Shown here: one piece after another, positions 1-11,500 of the stretch
Layout: every line of letters starts with the position of its first letter
How positions within the stretch are numbered: the stretch's first letter is position 1
NCBI GenBank assembly: GCA_037039925.1
Contig: JAXRKP010000984.1
Span: 20,001 to 84,000, forward strand
Direction: 5' to 3'
DNA length: 64,000 nt
Origin: Doris montereyensis
Lineage: Eukaryota > Mollusca > Gastropoda > Nudibranchia > Dorididae
Program-made: the position numbers and the translations under genes
Notes under the pieces: model-generated
Told to the model about the DNA's origin: nothing
Database searches by the model: none
What the model saw: only the letters and a program-made list of their open reading frames with translations

Positions 1-393
1 AATCCAGCAGCCAGACCATGAACATCATTTCTGGAGAACTGTTGTTGTTATCGTTGTTTTGGGGTTTTTTCTTCTTTTTTTGTTGTTTTTTTTGCGGGGG
101 GGGGGGGGGAGTCTCGAAGGAAGTCATAAAATCAACGTCAACATCACTATGTTATAGATCGTTCACTGCCATAGTTTCCGATACATTTCATAATTTGTTA
201 CTCCAGTCATTATTGCTTTAGTCATGGCATTTATTTATGTCAAGGCAGTTTTGATGATCGTTGCTTCCAAATACATTTCTTAATAAGGAACGTTATGTCT
301 AGTCTATGCCACATTGCTACTAGGCTGTCGACACTAGACTTACTGCTCTGGGTGTTGATGTTCATTTTTACTGGTAGCAGTAGTAAAACAATA
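1..393. other. AT-rich sequence with a G homopolymer, no gene
   Basis: I see no exon or recognisable element here. The only marked feature is a run of about 13 G near position 97-109, following T-rich sequence. Open frames are short and low-complexity. Confidence 0.5.
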
Positions 394-544
394 AGCCTCA
401 GAGTAGTAATAATAATATCAGCAGCAGCAGGTAGTAGTAGTAATAGTAATAATAATAATAGTAGAGTAGTAGTAGTAGTAGTAGTAATAATAATATCAGC
501 AGCAGCAGGTAGTAGCAGCAGTAGTAATAATAATAAAAATAGTA

Positions 545-603
<59 letters not shown>

Positions 604-1195
604 ATAGTAGTAGTAGTAGTAGTAGTAGTAATAGTAGTAGTAGCAGTAGCAGCAGTAGTAGTAGTAGTAGTAGTAGTAGGAGGAGAAATGCAGTAGCAGT
701 AGTAGCAGGAGTAGTAGTAGCAGTAGCAGCAGCAGCAGTAGTAGTAGCAGCAGTAGTAGCAGTAGTAGCAGTAGTGCTACTAGTAGTATTACCAGTAGTA
801 GCAGCAGCAGCAGCAGTAGTAGTAGTAGCAGTAGCAGCAGTAGTAGCAGCAGCAGCAGTAGTAGCACCAGTAGCAGCAGTAGTAATAGTAGTAGTAGTAG
901 TAGGAACAGTAGCAGCAGCAGTAGTAGTAGTAGTAGTAGTAGTACTAGTAGTAGTAGCAGTAGCAGTAGCAGTAGTAGTAGTAGTAGCAGTAGCAGTAGT
1001 AGTAGCAGTAGTAGTAGCAGCAGTAGTAATAGTAGTGTATGTAGTAGTATTACCACCAACAGTAGTAGTGGTAGGAGTAGTAGAAGTAGCCTAGTACATG
1101 TAGTAGTAACAGTAGTAGTAGTAGTAGTGGTAGGAGTAGTAGAAGTAGTACATGTAGTAGTAAAAGTAGTAGTAGTGGTAGGAGTAGTTTAAATA
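394..1195. repeat. Trinucleotide microsatellite (AGT/AGC/AAT mixture)
   Basis: About 800 bases built almost only of AGT, AGC and AAT triplets, with rare GGT and ACT. The period of three leaves most frames open on both strands, as poly-Val/Ala, poly-Ser or poly-Leu/Tyr. These are composition artefacts and not genes. The 3' end (about 1080-1195) grades into longer units containing GTAGTAGTACATG-like segments. Confidence 0.95.
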
Positions 1196-1954
1196 GTACA
1201 AACTAACCAAAATGAAAGAGGAGTATGCATAAGACAACTACACGCAACACATAAAAAAAAAAGATCGAATAAATTTTCTTACGACTTTGTTATGCAAGGG
1301 GTGTAACTACCAAAAAGTTTTCACACCTTCATTCGCAGAAATAACGTTACAGTGGTGTTGCTTACTGTAGGTGCAAGCCGATGCAATAACTGATCTCTAT
1401 CTCATTATTAGAAAATTCTTTTTTTCAACGTGTTTCTCACAGTTACCGGCCTGCTTTGCAACGAAATCCTGTACTTCAAATGAGGTGATTTGTGACTGCA
1501 AGTCCAAACTTATTTTTAATTTTACTTTTACCTAAATAGGAGATTAGCACGAACAACAGAGTTAAGGTAATATTATTTAGCTTTAGATTAGTTAGCAATA
1601 CTACAAACAAAGAAACAACAAATCGAAAAGTATTGTTAAATGATACATCAACTTTCGACTGTTTGCATAATTTTGTCACACATAAATAATCATAAAATCA
1701 TAAACTGCAAACATTGAAACATCACACAGAACCAATCTGGACTCGTCAGCAACAACACACATGTCGCATTGGAACTACAACAGATCATACACAAACCGCC
1801 TATTCCTTATAGACCACCTCCCTTCAAGTGTTTGAACCAGCAACGGAGGATGAATATTATAAAAGAGGCCAGCTCTATTCGTCATTAATGATGGATGGAC
1901 TTCACCACTATTCGTCATTAATTGCGAAAGTGAAGGGAGCTTGTCACTCATTCA
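1196..1954. other. Unique AT-rich sequence, nothing recognised
   Basis: No exon, tRNA or repeat family is recognised. Short open frames have no homology that I can recall. Confidence 0.4.
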
Positions 1955-2730
1955 AATCTCCTACAACCATTAGTTTAGGTTTAAGATTCTCAGCAGCTAT
2001 TTGTAAATCATTTTCGAAGATCATATCTTTTTCTTCTTTGGTGGCGTCTTTATTTGATCCATAAACTATTAATAATTTAACTTTTCTTCCTTTTTTGTTT
2101 AATATTTAACTCTAATAGCCGTGGGCTTATAAATTTCCTTCTAGTAGCTTTTCATGCCTTTTATGTATTAGGAGGTTTATTCCTGCTCTAGTTCTATTTT
2201 TTAACATCTAGTCTTGAGAAGATTAAGGTATGATTTGGTCCTACATTTACTATTCCTTGTCCTTTTTTCTTTATTTCTGTAATTGCCAAAATGTCTACTT
2301 TGAAATTTTCTATTTCTTCAGCTAATTCTATCTCTTTTACATTTTTTGCCCTAATATTCCATGTTCCAAAAATCGTTGTCCGTGTTCGTTTCCATGTTCG
2401 TTTTTCGAAAGATCAAGCCGGTGTATCATATTTATTTCTCTGAATCAGTTGATTTTAGGTAAGCAGGTGATTGGTCCACTGTACCCTAGGTAGATGGTGG
2501 GCTTGCCAGCCTTGAGGCACCCTACCGGGCCTTGTTATTTTCTGTCAGGGTTAACTCCCTTAGCCTTTGGTCAACCAAGACCGGCCTTCAAGGCAGCAGG
2601 TTGTTTTCTGTCAAGGTTAACTTCCTTAGCCTTTGGCCAGCCAAGACCTGCAAGGCAGCAGGAGACTCGTGGAGGGCGGGGTCGCCTTATCCTTGTACAG
2701 GTGCTTACCTGTCTGCTGCCCAGACCCTAA
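1955..2730 (-). mobile_element. LINE fragment: 5' region and endonuclease start only
   Basis: Read on the minus strand, this stretch aligns with the head of the longer LINE at 9240-12342. It has the same untranslated leader (2730 down to about 2420) followed by the start of the apurinic-type endonuclease region, with the counterpart of the WNVR motif near 2370. It stops near 1955, where the other copy continues into the rest of the endonuclease. The frame is broken by several indels. It therefore holds the 5' part and lacks the 3' part, which is unusual for a LINE insertion. The leader contains two copies of a module of roughly 65 bases (see the separate entry). Confidence 0.75.
2535..2665 (-). 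repeat. Tandem module in LINE leader, two copies
   Basis: Two adjacent, similar modules run from the TTTTCTGTCA segment to AAGGCAGCAGG, the first ending near 2600 and the second near 2662. The other LINE copy has the module once (about 12223-12286). Repeated 5' modules are known in several LINE families, where they can act as promoter units; that role is inferred here. Confidence 0.7.
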
Positions 2731-3339
2731 TGTCAATCAAGATAAAGAAACTTGATCTGTACTGTGTCTTTTCCACCAAATTTCTCACTGACATATAAGC
2801 AATATTATGGAGGTGTGCTGGGCTCTCCTCTGTGCTTTAGGTTTGGCGTACCGAAAGATTGAGTGTCCTGCGTTAAAATTTCCATTGTCTGTGCATGAGA
2901 CAACGCTGTTTGGGTGTTGGTTCCACTAGCGGATAGTCTGGATAAAGAAAAATGGATACATGTTGGTATTACTAACTGGTTCTGTTATTTGTGTCAAGTT
3001 TTTACAATTTTGTGCCGTTGTCATTGGCTAATATGTAGAATATATAGTCATGTTTACATAATATTGCATAGGTGCTGTATAATCACATCTACGTTTCACA
3101 AAATCTGTCCTGATCTCTCTATAGGTTCCTAAATTACGTCAGCTCAATTAATCAGAAATAAGTTGCAAAATGCAATAAAACCAAAATAATCTGCTTTAAA
3201 TGAAGAATATTAAAGTACATTCTTTAGTGAGCAAAAAAATTTAATGCACATTATTTTGATTTTGTGGATACATCCTTCTATCACGTCAGTCATCTTTTTT
3301 ACAGACTTGTGTTGTGTTGGTACAACATTTGAATAAATT
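2731..3339. other. Sequence upstream of SBDS, no clear promoter motif
   Basis: AT-rich sequence up to the putative SBDS start. I see no TATA box, CpG-rich stretch or other decisive promoter element. The 5' UTR and transcription start cannot be placed. Confidence 0.35.
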
Positions 3340-3474
3340 ATGGCTGGTAAAATATCGCAAACCGACCAACCAGAAGCGGCTGACAAACATTTCCATTGTA
3401 CGCCTTAAGAAAGGAGGAAAGAGGTTTGAAATTGCCTGTTATCCAAACAAGGTCAATTCCTGGAGGGATAAAAT
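3340..3474 (+). CDS. SBDS: SBDS exon 1 (start exon)
   Basis: The only nearby ATG is at 3340 (MAGKISQT), but it lies in a different frame from the conserved [19 protein letters not shown] segment that starts at 3362. One inserted or two missing bases around 3355-3364 would reconcile them. The conserved frame has no in-frame ATG just upstream. The exon ends with a phase-2 codon at a GTAAGC donor. Confidence 0.85.
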
Positions 3475-3948
3475 GTAAGCCCTCTAAAGTTTGTGATGTC
3501 TTTTCTTTTTTTTTTTCTTTTTTGCTTTTACGTTTTTGAGAAAAAACAAAATCAGTTTATATTCAGTACTGCAACTTTGTCTCAATCTCGGTCCTAGTTC
3601 AATTGTTAATTGATATTCAGATAAAGATATTTGTTACATTATTTCTACCTTAAAACTTTTATGCAAAATTTTGCACATCTGTTAAAGAATTAAAAAATTA
3701 TATTTTTTTAATGACCCATCTGTTTTTGCCCTGAAATTTTCATGTAAGATTGTGATCATAATGTCATATATACGGCTGTATTGTTATATATTTCAACACC
3801 TACTTGACAAACCGTTCTAACTTGAAATTTATGATTTTTTGACTATTTTAGTATAACTTTATGAGAAATCTATAAGATGCATGCACATTTTTACAAAATA
3901 TACAGTCAGTGGATTTGAGATATTTCATTAAGCGTTTTTTTCTTCCTC

Positions 3949-4000
<52 letters not shown>

Positions 4001-5493
4001 CAAAATTTATATAGCGCCCTATCCATGGGGGTCATGCTCAGTTGTGCTTTACAAGAGCTAAAAGACATACATCATAAAATAGCTTATATAATGTACTCAA
4101 TATTTAAGATCACTATAAAATTATGACATCTACATACACGAAAAATGTTACAATTAAGATGAACAGTACCTAAATGACGATATATGTGCTAATTACAAGA
4201 TGACCTTATACACGCGTGCGCACACTCACACACACATACATATACATATACACATACACATTGCAGGTGCCAACCCTCACACCCCATGATGGGTTGAAAT
4301 GTCAAACTAAGAGATCTAAGAATAATTACATATACATGACAGTGTTAAAGGTACCATACATCAATAAAACACAAAACCTTAACACAGGTTTTAGAAAATG
4401 CCAATAAGTTAAATATTATGCGAGTCAGTGAAGCGGAACAACTCTGTTTTAAGTGATTGTTTAAAGGAAGGAAGGGTTGTACAATTTCTAGTTTTAACTG
4501 ACAAAGAATTCCATATAGCTAAATAAAAGGTGAAAGAACTTTCGAGAAATTTTGTTTTAGGGACGCTTCTTTTTAGTTGCAAAGATTGTGAAGATCTAAG
4601 CGGACGATTGGGGTGGTGAACTTTAAGGAGATGTTTTAGATAATCGGGCAGTGTCATGAATGCAGTTGAAAGTGAGACATGCTATCTTATATACAATTGT
4701 CTTCTCTACGGAAGCCAATGTAGAGAGCACAAAAAGGGAGTGATGTGTTCAGACTTTTTGGTCTTAGTTACAATTCTTACTGCTTTATTTTGAAGTAATT
4801 ATAAACGATGAATAGAAATCTTTGGCAACCCATAGAAAAGAGAATTACAGTAGTCAAGACGACTTGTGACAAGGGCATGGACAAGCATTTTACATGTTTC
4901 TTCGTTTAACAGATTTCGGATACGAGAAATGCTTTTAAGGACATAATGGATTGTTTGACAAACTTTGGTAATGTGAACATGTATGTGTAAAAATTCATCA
5001 AAGAAAAACTGAGATTTTTGACACTATGGCTGTTACATATATTCATATTGTTTATGACCAGCTCATTTAATATAATGTTCTTTCCTTTTTTTTCTAAATG
5101 TTATCAATTCTGTCTTGTCATTGTTGAATTTCAGTTTGTTTTCTGTCATCCAAGTCCTCATGTCTAACACACAGTTGATGATGGCTGATCCTTTAGTTGT
5201 TAAGTGATTGTTCATGCTGAGTGGGGTGTAGAGTTGTGTGTCATCAGCATGAAAATGATGATCAATGTTGTGGGGTGCGATGATGTCACTGAGAGGTGTA
5301 GTGTATAGTGTAAAGAGAAACGGACCAAGTTTCTATAACGACTATTTGTTAAGCGAATTAAAGTTGATTTTCTCAGTCACCTGGATTTGGCAATGGAACA
5401 GTTTGTCATGAAGATGACGAATTGTCAAAAAGAATGTTAGGGAGTGAGAATAACATAGTGTTGTGTAGTAGATTGCTGCTTTGTATATGATTG

Positions 5494-5541
<48 letters not shown>

Positions 5542-8500
5542 ACACCTACCCTTACAGAGAAACAGACATTGATGAAGTTTTACAGGCATAAAAGTGTTTA
5601 CAAACGTTTCCAAAGGAGAGTTTGCAAAAATAGCTGATTTGAAGAAAGTGTTTGATAAAGTGGATGAAATGGAGATCTGCAAATTGGTGAGTCACTTTTA
5701 AACCTTCTCTTAATCCGCCTTTGGATATTTTAACTCAATGAAATTATAATGTAACCTGTAGTTACAAATCGTCCCTTGTTTTTCCTGAATACTCTTTCTT
5801 TATTTTTGACATGAGTCACAAACTATTTTCATATTTTTAAAGTATTGTTTAAGTCATGTTTTACGGATTACAGTTTTCTCATGTTCAATTTTCACTGCCC
5901 CTTTGTATTGTTCAGAGTTGTTAGATTCTTTTCAGGCAATTATGGCCCATAGAGCCTGAGTTTATCCTAGTTTCTGTAGCCTGAAGCGGAACAGGTGATA
6001 GTAATCACTTCCTAGACGGACGCTAGTCTGACACTACCAAGCTAGTACTTTTACCCATTTGCACCTTGGTAGAGTGGGAAAATGAATGTCATTATCGTTA
6101 AGTGTCTTTCCTTAGCTCTGCCATGATTCAAACCGAACCTCATGGTCCCAAGTCTTGCAGCCTAACCCCTCCGCCACTGACACCACCAGTTGTTAGATTG
6201 CTTGCACATGCAGCCAAATATAGGTCAGCACGCCTTTGATGTTTGTTACTTTCTTTTGTTTCCTGATACTTTTGGACACTGGTTTATTTCTTTGCAGTTG
6301 AATAAATTACTGTGAGGATACACTTTGATTTTTTAAACTGTTATGTAATAATTGTCAAAATTGGAAAAGAGAGCTGAGATAACCTGTGTCTTTTGCTACA
6401 CCATAACTTGTGCTGATTTTGCTCGTCAGATTCTGTGACTTACTAAGGCAATATCTCTAATAGTTACAAAAGTCTTGACCTCCTGACCAGACTACCTTCA
6501 ATCCTTCATCAGCGCTTATAGCTTACTGCGACTTTTCGCTTGTCCCACAGCACACAACTTCAACTTCAAAGAAAGTTGTTCAAATCCTTTTGTTTGCTCA
6601 CAATTTTGATCATTTAAAATTTAGTTTTTTTTGTTTTTTTTCCATTTCAAAGCAAAAAAAAAAAAAGAAAGTTTGATTGGAAAGTTAGTGACACCACTTG
6701 ATGGATTTTAGAATTATTCAACTACCACTGGTAGTTAAAAAAACCTGAAATAATGTTTTGAAAAATTACTTGTCTCAGTTTTCCAAACTCAAAACCCCTC
6801 TGGCAATGAGTATTGAGTTAAATTTTCACAATATTTTTCCTGAAATCAGTACTAGAATCTTCCATTATTTAATAATATATAATAAAAATAAATTGCTCAT
6901 GATCTTGCTAGTATGGTCAGTACGTATTTGCTGATTTCGTAGGACACGTAAGGGGACACTGTGTTCCAGAGGTGGTGGGCGTGTCAGCCTCTTAACTAAA
7001 AGATTGTGGGTTTGTGTCTGACATGTTGAAAATTGTTCTCACTTTTTTTTTTTTATTGTGGGTAAAATTCTGTGAGCTTGTGGCTTGTAACCTTAATTTG
7101 GTGAAACTTGCTGTTTTTCAGTCCTTGAGAGAGAGAGAGACTCACACACCTGGCACAGTTTTTGTCTCTACTCAAGTCGAATGGATCCTGCTACACGCCA
7201 GTGTACTCGAATACATTCTGACTTGTTCTACATGTGCCCCAAAACTTTGATTATTTAAAAACTGTTATGAGCTATTGTGAACCCATCCATCTACCCACCC
7301 ACTTGTGGTGTATCCCGAAAGGACGTCGCTTCCTGAATCTTCACACAAAAGTCCTCACGGTTAGCAGCCAGCCTTCCAGTTTCAGTTATTGTCATGTCCA
7401 GCCAGTCTGTTTTAATACAATCTTGTTCCCATTGGCGTGTTGGTCTCCCTCTTCCTCTTTGCCGTCTATGTTTGTTTCTGATATTGTTTTTCTCTATCGT
7501 TTTATATCTCTTTATGTGCCCAAAATATTTGAGTTTCACTTGATTTCTTTGTGTTGTTGAGAAGGCATTTGGGTAGGACCTTTATTAACCTTCATTCTTC
7601 CAAGAGCTATTTCATTCTTTACATTCCCTATCCAGTATATTCTCAGTACTTTTCGGTAAGAACTCATTTCATAGGATTTTATTCTCTTAATATCCTCTCT
7701 GTTCAGTTCAGTGTCCATGCTTGGCGTCTATCTATTGCTGTTGAAAGAGTAATGCCTCTTAAGGTTTTTTTTAAATTTTGTCTCTGTTCATTATCCCTTC
7801 CAGAAATTTTCCATCATTTTCAATTCGATACTTGCCATTGAGAGCCGTCGTCTAATCTCTGGTTTTGTCCATTGGCTTCTATTCTGGCCCCCTAGACACT
7901 TCAAACTGTTGTGAATAGTGAGATTGGTTGACGATCGGCATAAGGTTATGTCCTTTTTCATACCGAGTTTAAAACTCTCAGTCAGAAGATACCACTGAAT
8001 AATAAAAAAAATAAAAAAATGTCATTCATACTTTCAATTACGTGGTCCTCTCTGATTTTGTTTCTCTCTGTCAGATCCTTAGCAAAGGGGAAATACAGGT
8101 GTCGGAGAAAAGAGGCGGCCCAGTTAGAGAAATGTTTAAAGACATAGCCACTATTGTTGCGGACAAGTGTGTCCATCCTGAAACAAAGAGCCTATCCTGT
8201 CACCATGATCGAGAAGTCGATGAAGGCTATGCATTTTTCGGTAAAGCCGACAAAGAGTACCAAAGTGCAGGTAACCATGCGAATCAGATTATGAAAGAAA
8301 GTTTGGCTTTGTCTCAATAATTCAAATGTTTTGCTACCATAGAGGTTGACAGCTTTTTATTTGGTCCACAAAAGGAATGCATTGATATCTCAAAAACAAA
8401 TGGGACGAAATCAGGGAAGTGAAATCTTCATAGCTTGATTTATTGACTGCAACAGAATTAGAGTAAAGAATCGATTAAAAAGAATTCTCTCACAATATCA

Positions 8501-11500
8501 AAACAAAGCACTGTTTATGAAATATGAGCGATAAGCCGCAGAAAGGATTTTAAGTCCCATTGAAACAACGTGCGTTATTTTTTGTGGACAGTTTGTTATT
8601 CTTTCCTGAAACGCATCTGAGAATAATGTAGCTAACTAGAAAATCTAAACAAGTTGATAACTCTATAAGGAAAAGAATGTAAAGAGCAAAGGGTTCAGGT
8701 TTGAGTCATCATCAAACAATTGAAATCACAATTTTGACATCACAAAAGGGATGAAGAGTGAAGCAATTAAAATGTTAATTGCCCCATTGTTTATATCAGT
8801 GTATCGTATATTATTCAAGTTCAATATTTCTTAGTCCTTTTAGAACAACACATATATTATCATTTGCAGTAAACTGTCCTTTCTTCCTTCTGCCCTTCAT
8901 AAAGAAATTGAAAGAGACGGAGACTCTAGACATTCAGAGCGCACATGAAACTGAAAGGTCAGGTACATTTCCTTCTGTCAAATATCACTGGCAGGCTTCA
9001 TCACTGGCAACATAAGCATAATTCATAATCACAATATTACAAAAGAGCATTAATGGTACTGTAAACGATTTAAAAATCTTTGCTTTATCCTTTATAATTT
9101 TTAAAAGAAAACAAATTTCATTGTTTCTTTATCAGTTCCCATTACCTTTCTGTGCATGGGTTCAGATGCCGAGATGATCTTTTCTCCAGGATGCCCTGTC
9201 CTGGTATTTTCTGTTTCCTTCCAAAAATGTTAAATTTTTATGTTTCAATGCCTCTTTATATCTTCTTCCCACTTTCTCCGAGAGTCTGTCTTTTTGGTCT
9301 TTTACCTTGAGCTTTAGCACTGTTTACTGATTTAGCTATTCTATTGTCATTCATTCTGTTTACATGCCCAAGCCATCTCAATTGATTTGTTTCTATCTTA
9401 GTTTTTATGCCATCTGCTTTGGTTTGATCTCTTATTGTTGTGTTTCTGATTTTGTCTCTTTTAGTTTTCCATACTACTCTTCTTAGATATTTCATTTCAG
9501 CAATCTGCTCTACTGTATTCTCTACTGTCTAAGGTCCAGGTTTTGTTGCCATAGAGGGAGTAGGACAATAAACTGCATTGTTTACTGCCATTTTGGTTTG
9601 TTGACAATTCTTGCTTACCTACAAATGCCTTTCCCTAGATGGTTATATATATATGGCATTTGCATTTGTGATTCTCTGACTGATTTCTTCTCTTAGTTTT
9701 TCCCTCTGAGTTAATCATTACTCCTAGGTAATTGTAGTTTTCAACTTGTTCTAAATTCTCCTTGCCCAATTTAATATTTTGTTTTTTAGCTTCCCTAGTT
9801 ACTAGCATTGTTTTTGGTTTTCTTTGCATTTACTCTTATTCCTCTTTTATTTAGTTCATTGTTCATAATGTTGATATTCGACTGAAGATCACTTTCTGAT
9901 TTTCCAAACAGAACTAAATCATCGGCAAATGAAAGCATTGATACATTTACTGGTTTGAGCTTCCACATACATACATTCATTTTCTTCATTTTTGAGGATG
10001 CCTTTGCGACTGAGTCCATAAATGGGATGAGCAAAAGAGGACTTAGGATACAAACCCTGTCTTACCCCTATATCTACATCAAATTCTTCAGATACATTTC
10101 CAGCTATTCTCACATGTTGGTTTATTGTAAAAACTTTTAATGGCTTCTATTAAATTTTGCTCTACATTGTGTTCTTTTAAGGAATGCCATAGTTTGTCCC
10201 TCATCACAGTGTCAAATGCCTTTTCTAAGTCAATAAAACACAGGTGCAGGTCAATATTTTTTCAGGAATTTTTCTATTATTTGTCTAATTGTAAATATGT
10301 GGTCTTGTACACTTCTTCCTGGTCTAAATCCACTCTGATGCTATTCAATCTGATCCTCTACTCTTTTCCTTAGTCTCATTTCAGTAACCTGACATATCAT
10401 TTTCCTGGAACGCTAAGTAGTGATATCCCTCTATAGTTTGAGCATTCCATAGTTGATCTTTTCTTATGTATTGGTACTACACGTTCCCTTTTTCAGTCGT
10501 CTGGCACCTGTTTGGACTTCCATGCTTGTTGGCATATTGCATGTAGTAGTTTGCCTGCCTCTCTCCTTGATTTTCTAATCATTTCTGGATAAACTTGATC
10601 TGCTCCTGGGGTTTCTCCTAATTTCACTTTTCTTATAGCTGTTTGGGTTTCTTCCATTGATATATCTACATCTTCAGCTGTCTCCTCTGGATTCTTGTTA
10701 CTCTAACTAATTGATCTTTGTCCTTGTTTCATACGTTCAGGAGGGATTATATTGGTGAAAATACTTTCTCCATGTTTCCATAATTTCGCTATCTTCTTTC
10801 ATTATTTCTGCTTTGGCATTCTTAATTTGTCGTATTGGGCATGCTTTTGGTCTTTCTAATGCTCTTCATTGCTCCCCAGAACAGCTTTTGATTTCCTTGA
10901 TAGCTTTCTTGAAGTCTTTGTCCAAACTCTTCTCATTGTTCCTGTTTTGCTTTCCAAACTTCCTCTCTGGCTATAGTTTTTTTATTCACGTAATCTATCC
11001 TATCCTCTGGTCTCTTTGTTTGCAAGTATTTCTTCCAGGCATCCTTCTTTTCTTTGATCTTAGTCTTGACGTTCTCATTCCACCATGCTGTTCTTTTCAA
11101 TATCTCCTTTAATTTGTTTCCCACCACAGACCTCTTCAGTACTACTGAGGAGTGTTTCTTTATACATCTGCCACTTTTTCTTCTATTATGCTATCATTCA
11201 GATCCATCTGCCTTTCACTGAGAAATCTTTTTATCCTAGATTGGTATACCTGTTTTACTACTGGTTTATTTAGTTCCTGTATTTTGAGTTGATAGCTTTC
11301 TTCTCTTTCCTTTTCTGTTTGTTTTCTTCAGTCAGTAATCTCATTTTGGCAATCACTAAGGGATGATCACTAGATATTTCTGCTCCTCTGTTTACTCTTG
11401 CATCCAATGTACTGTAAAAAAAAGGGAGCTGCTAACTATTATGTAGTCTATCATTGACTTTTCACACCTGTCTTCATTTACTCTTGTATATTTGTGGATA

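Noticed and set aside
295..1094. Long open frames (poly-Val, poly-Leu/Tyr) on both strands
   Set aside because: They are produced by the trinucleotide repeat and have no start context, domain or splice signal.
7014..7250. Possible SBDS intron-2 gene frame
   Set aside because: Low-complexity start, no homology, no splice signals.
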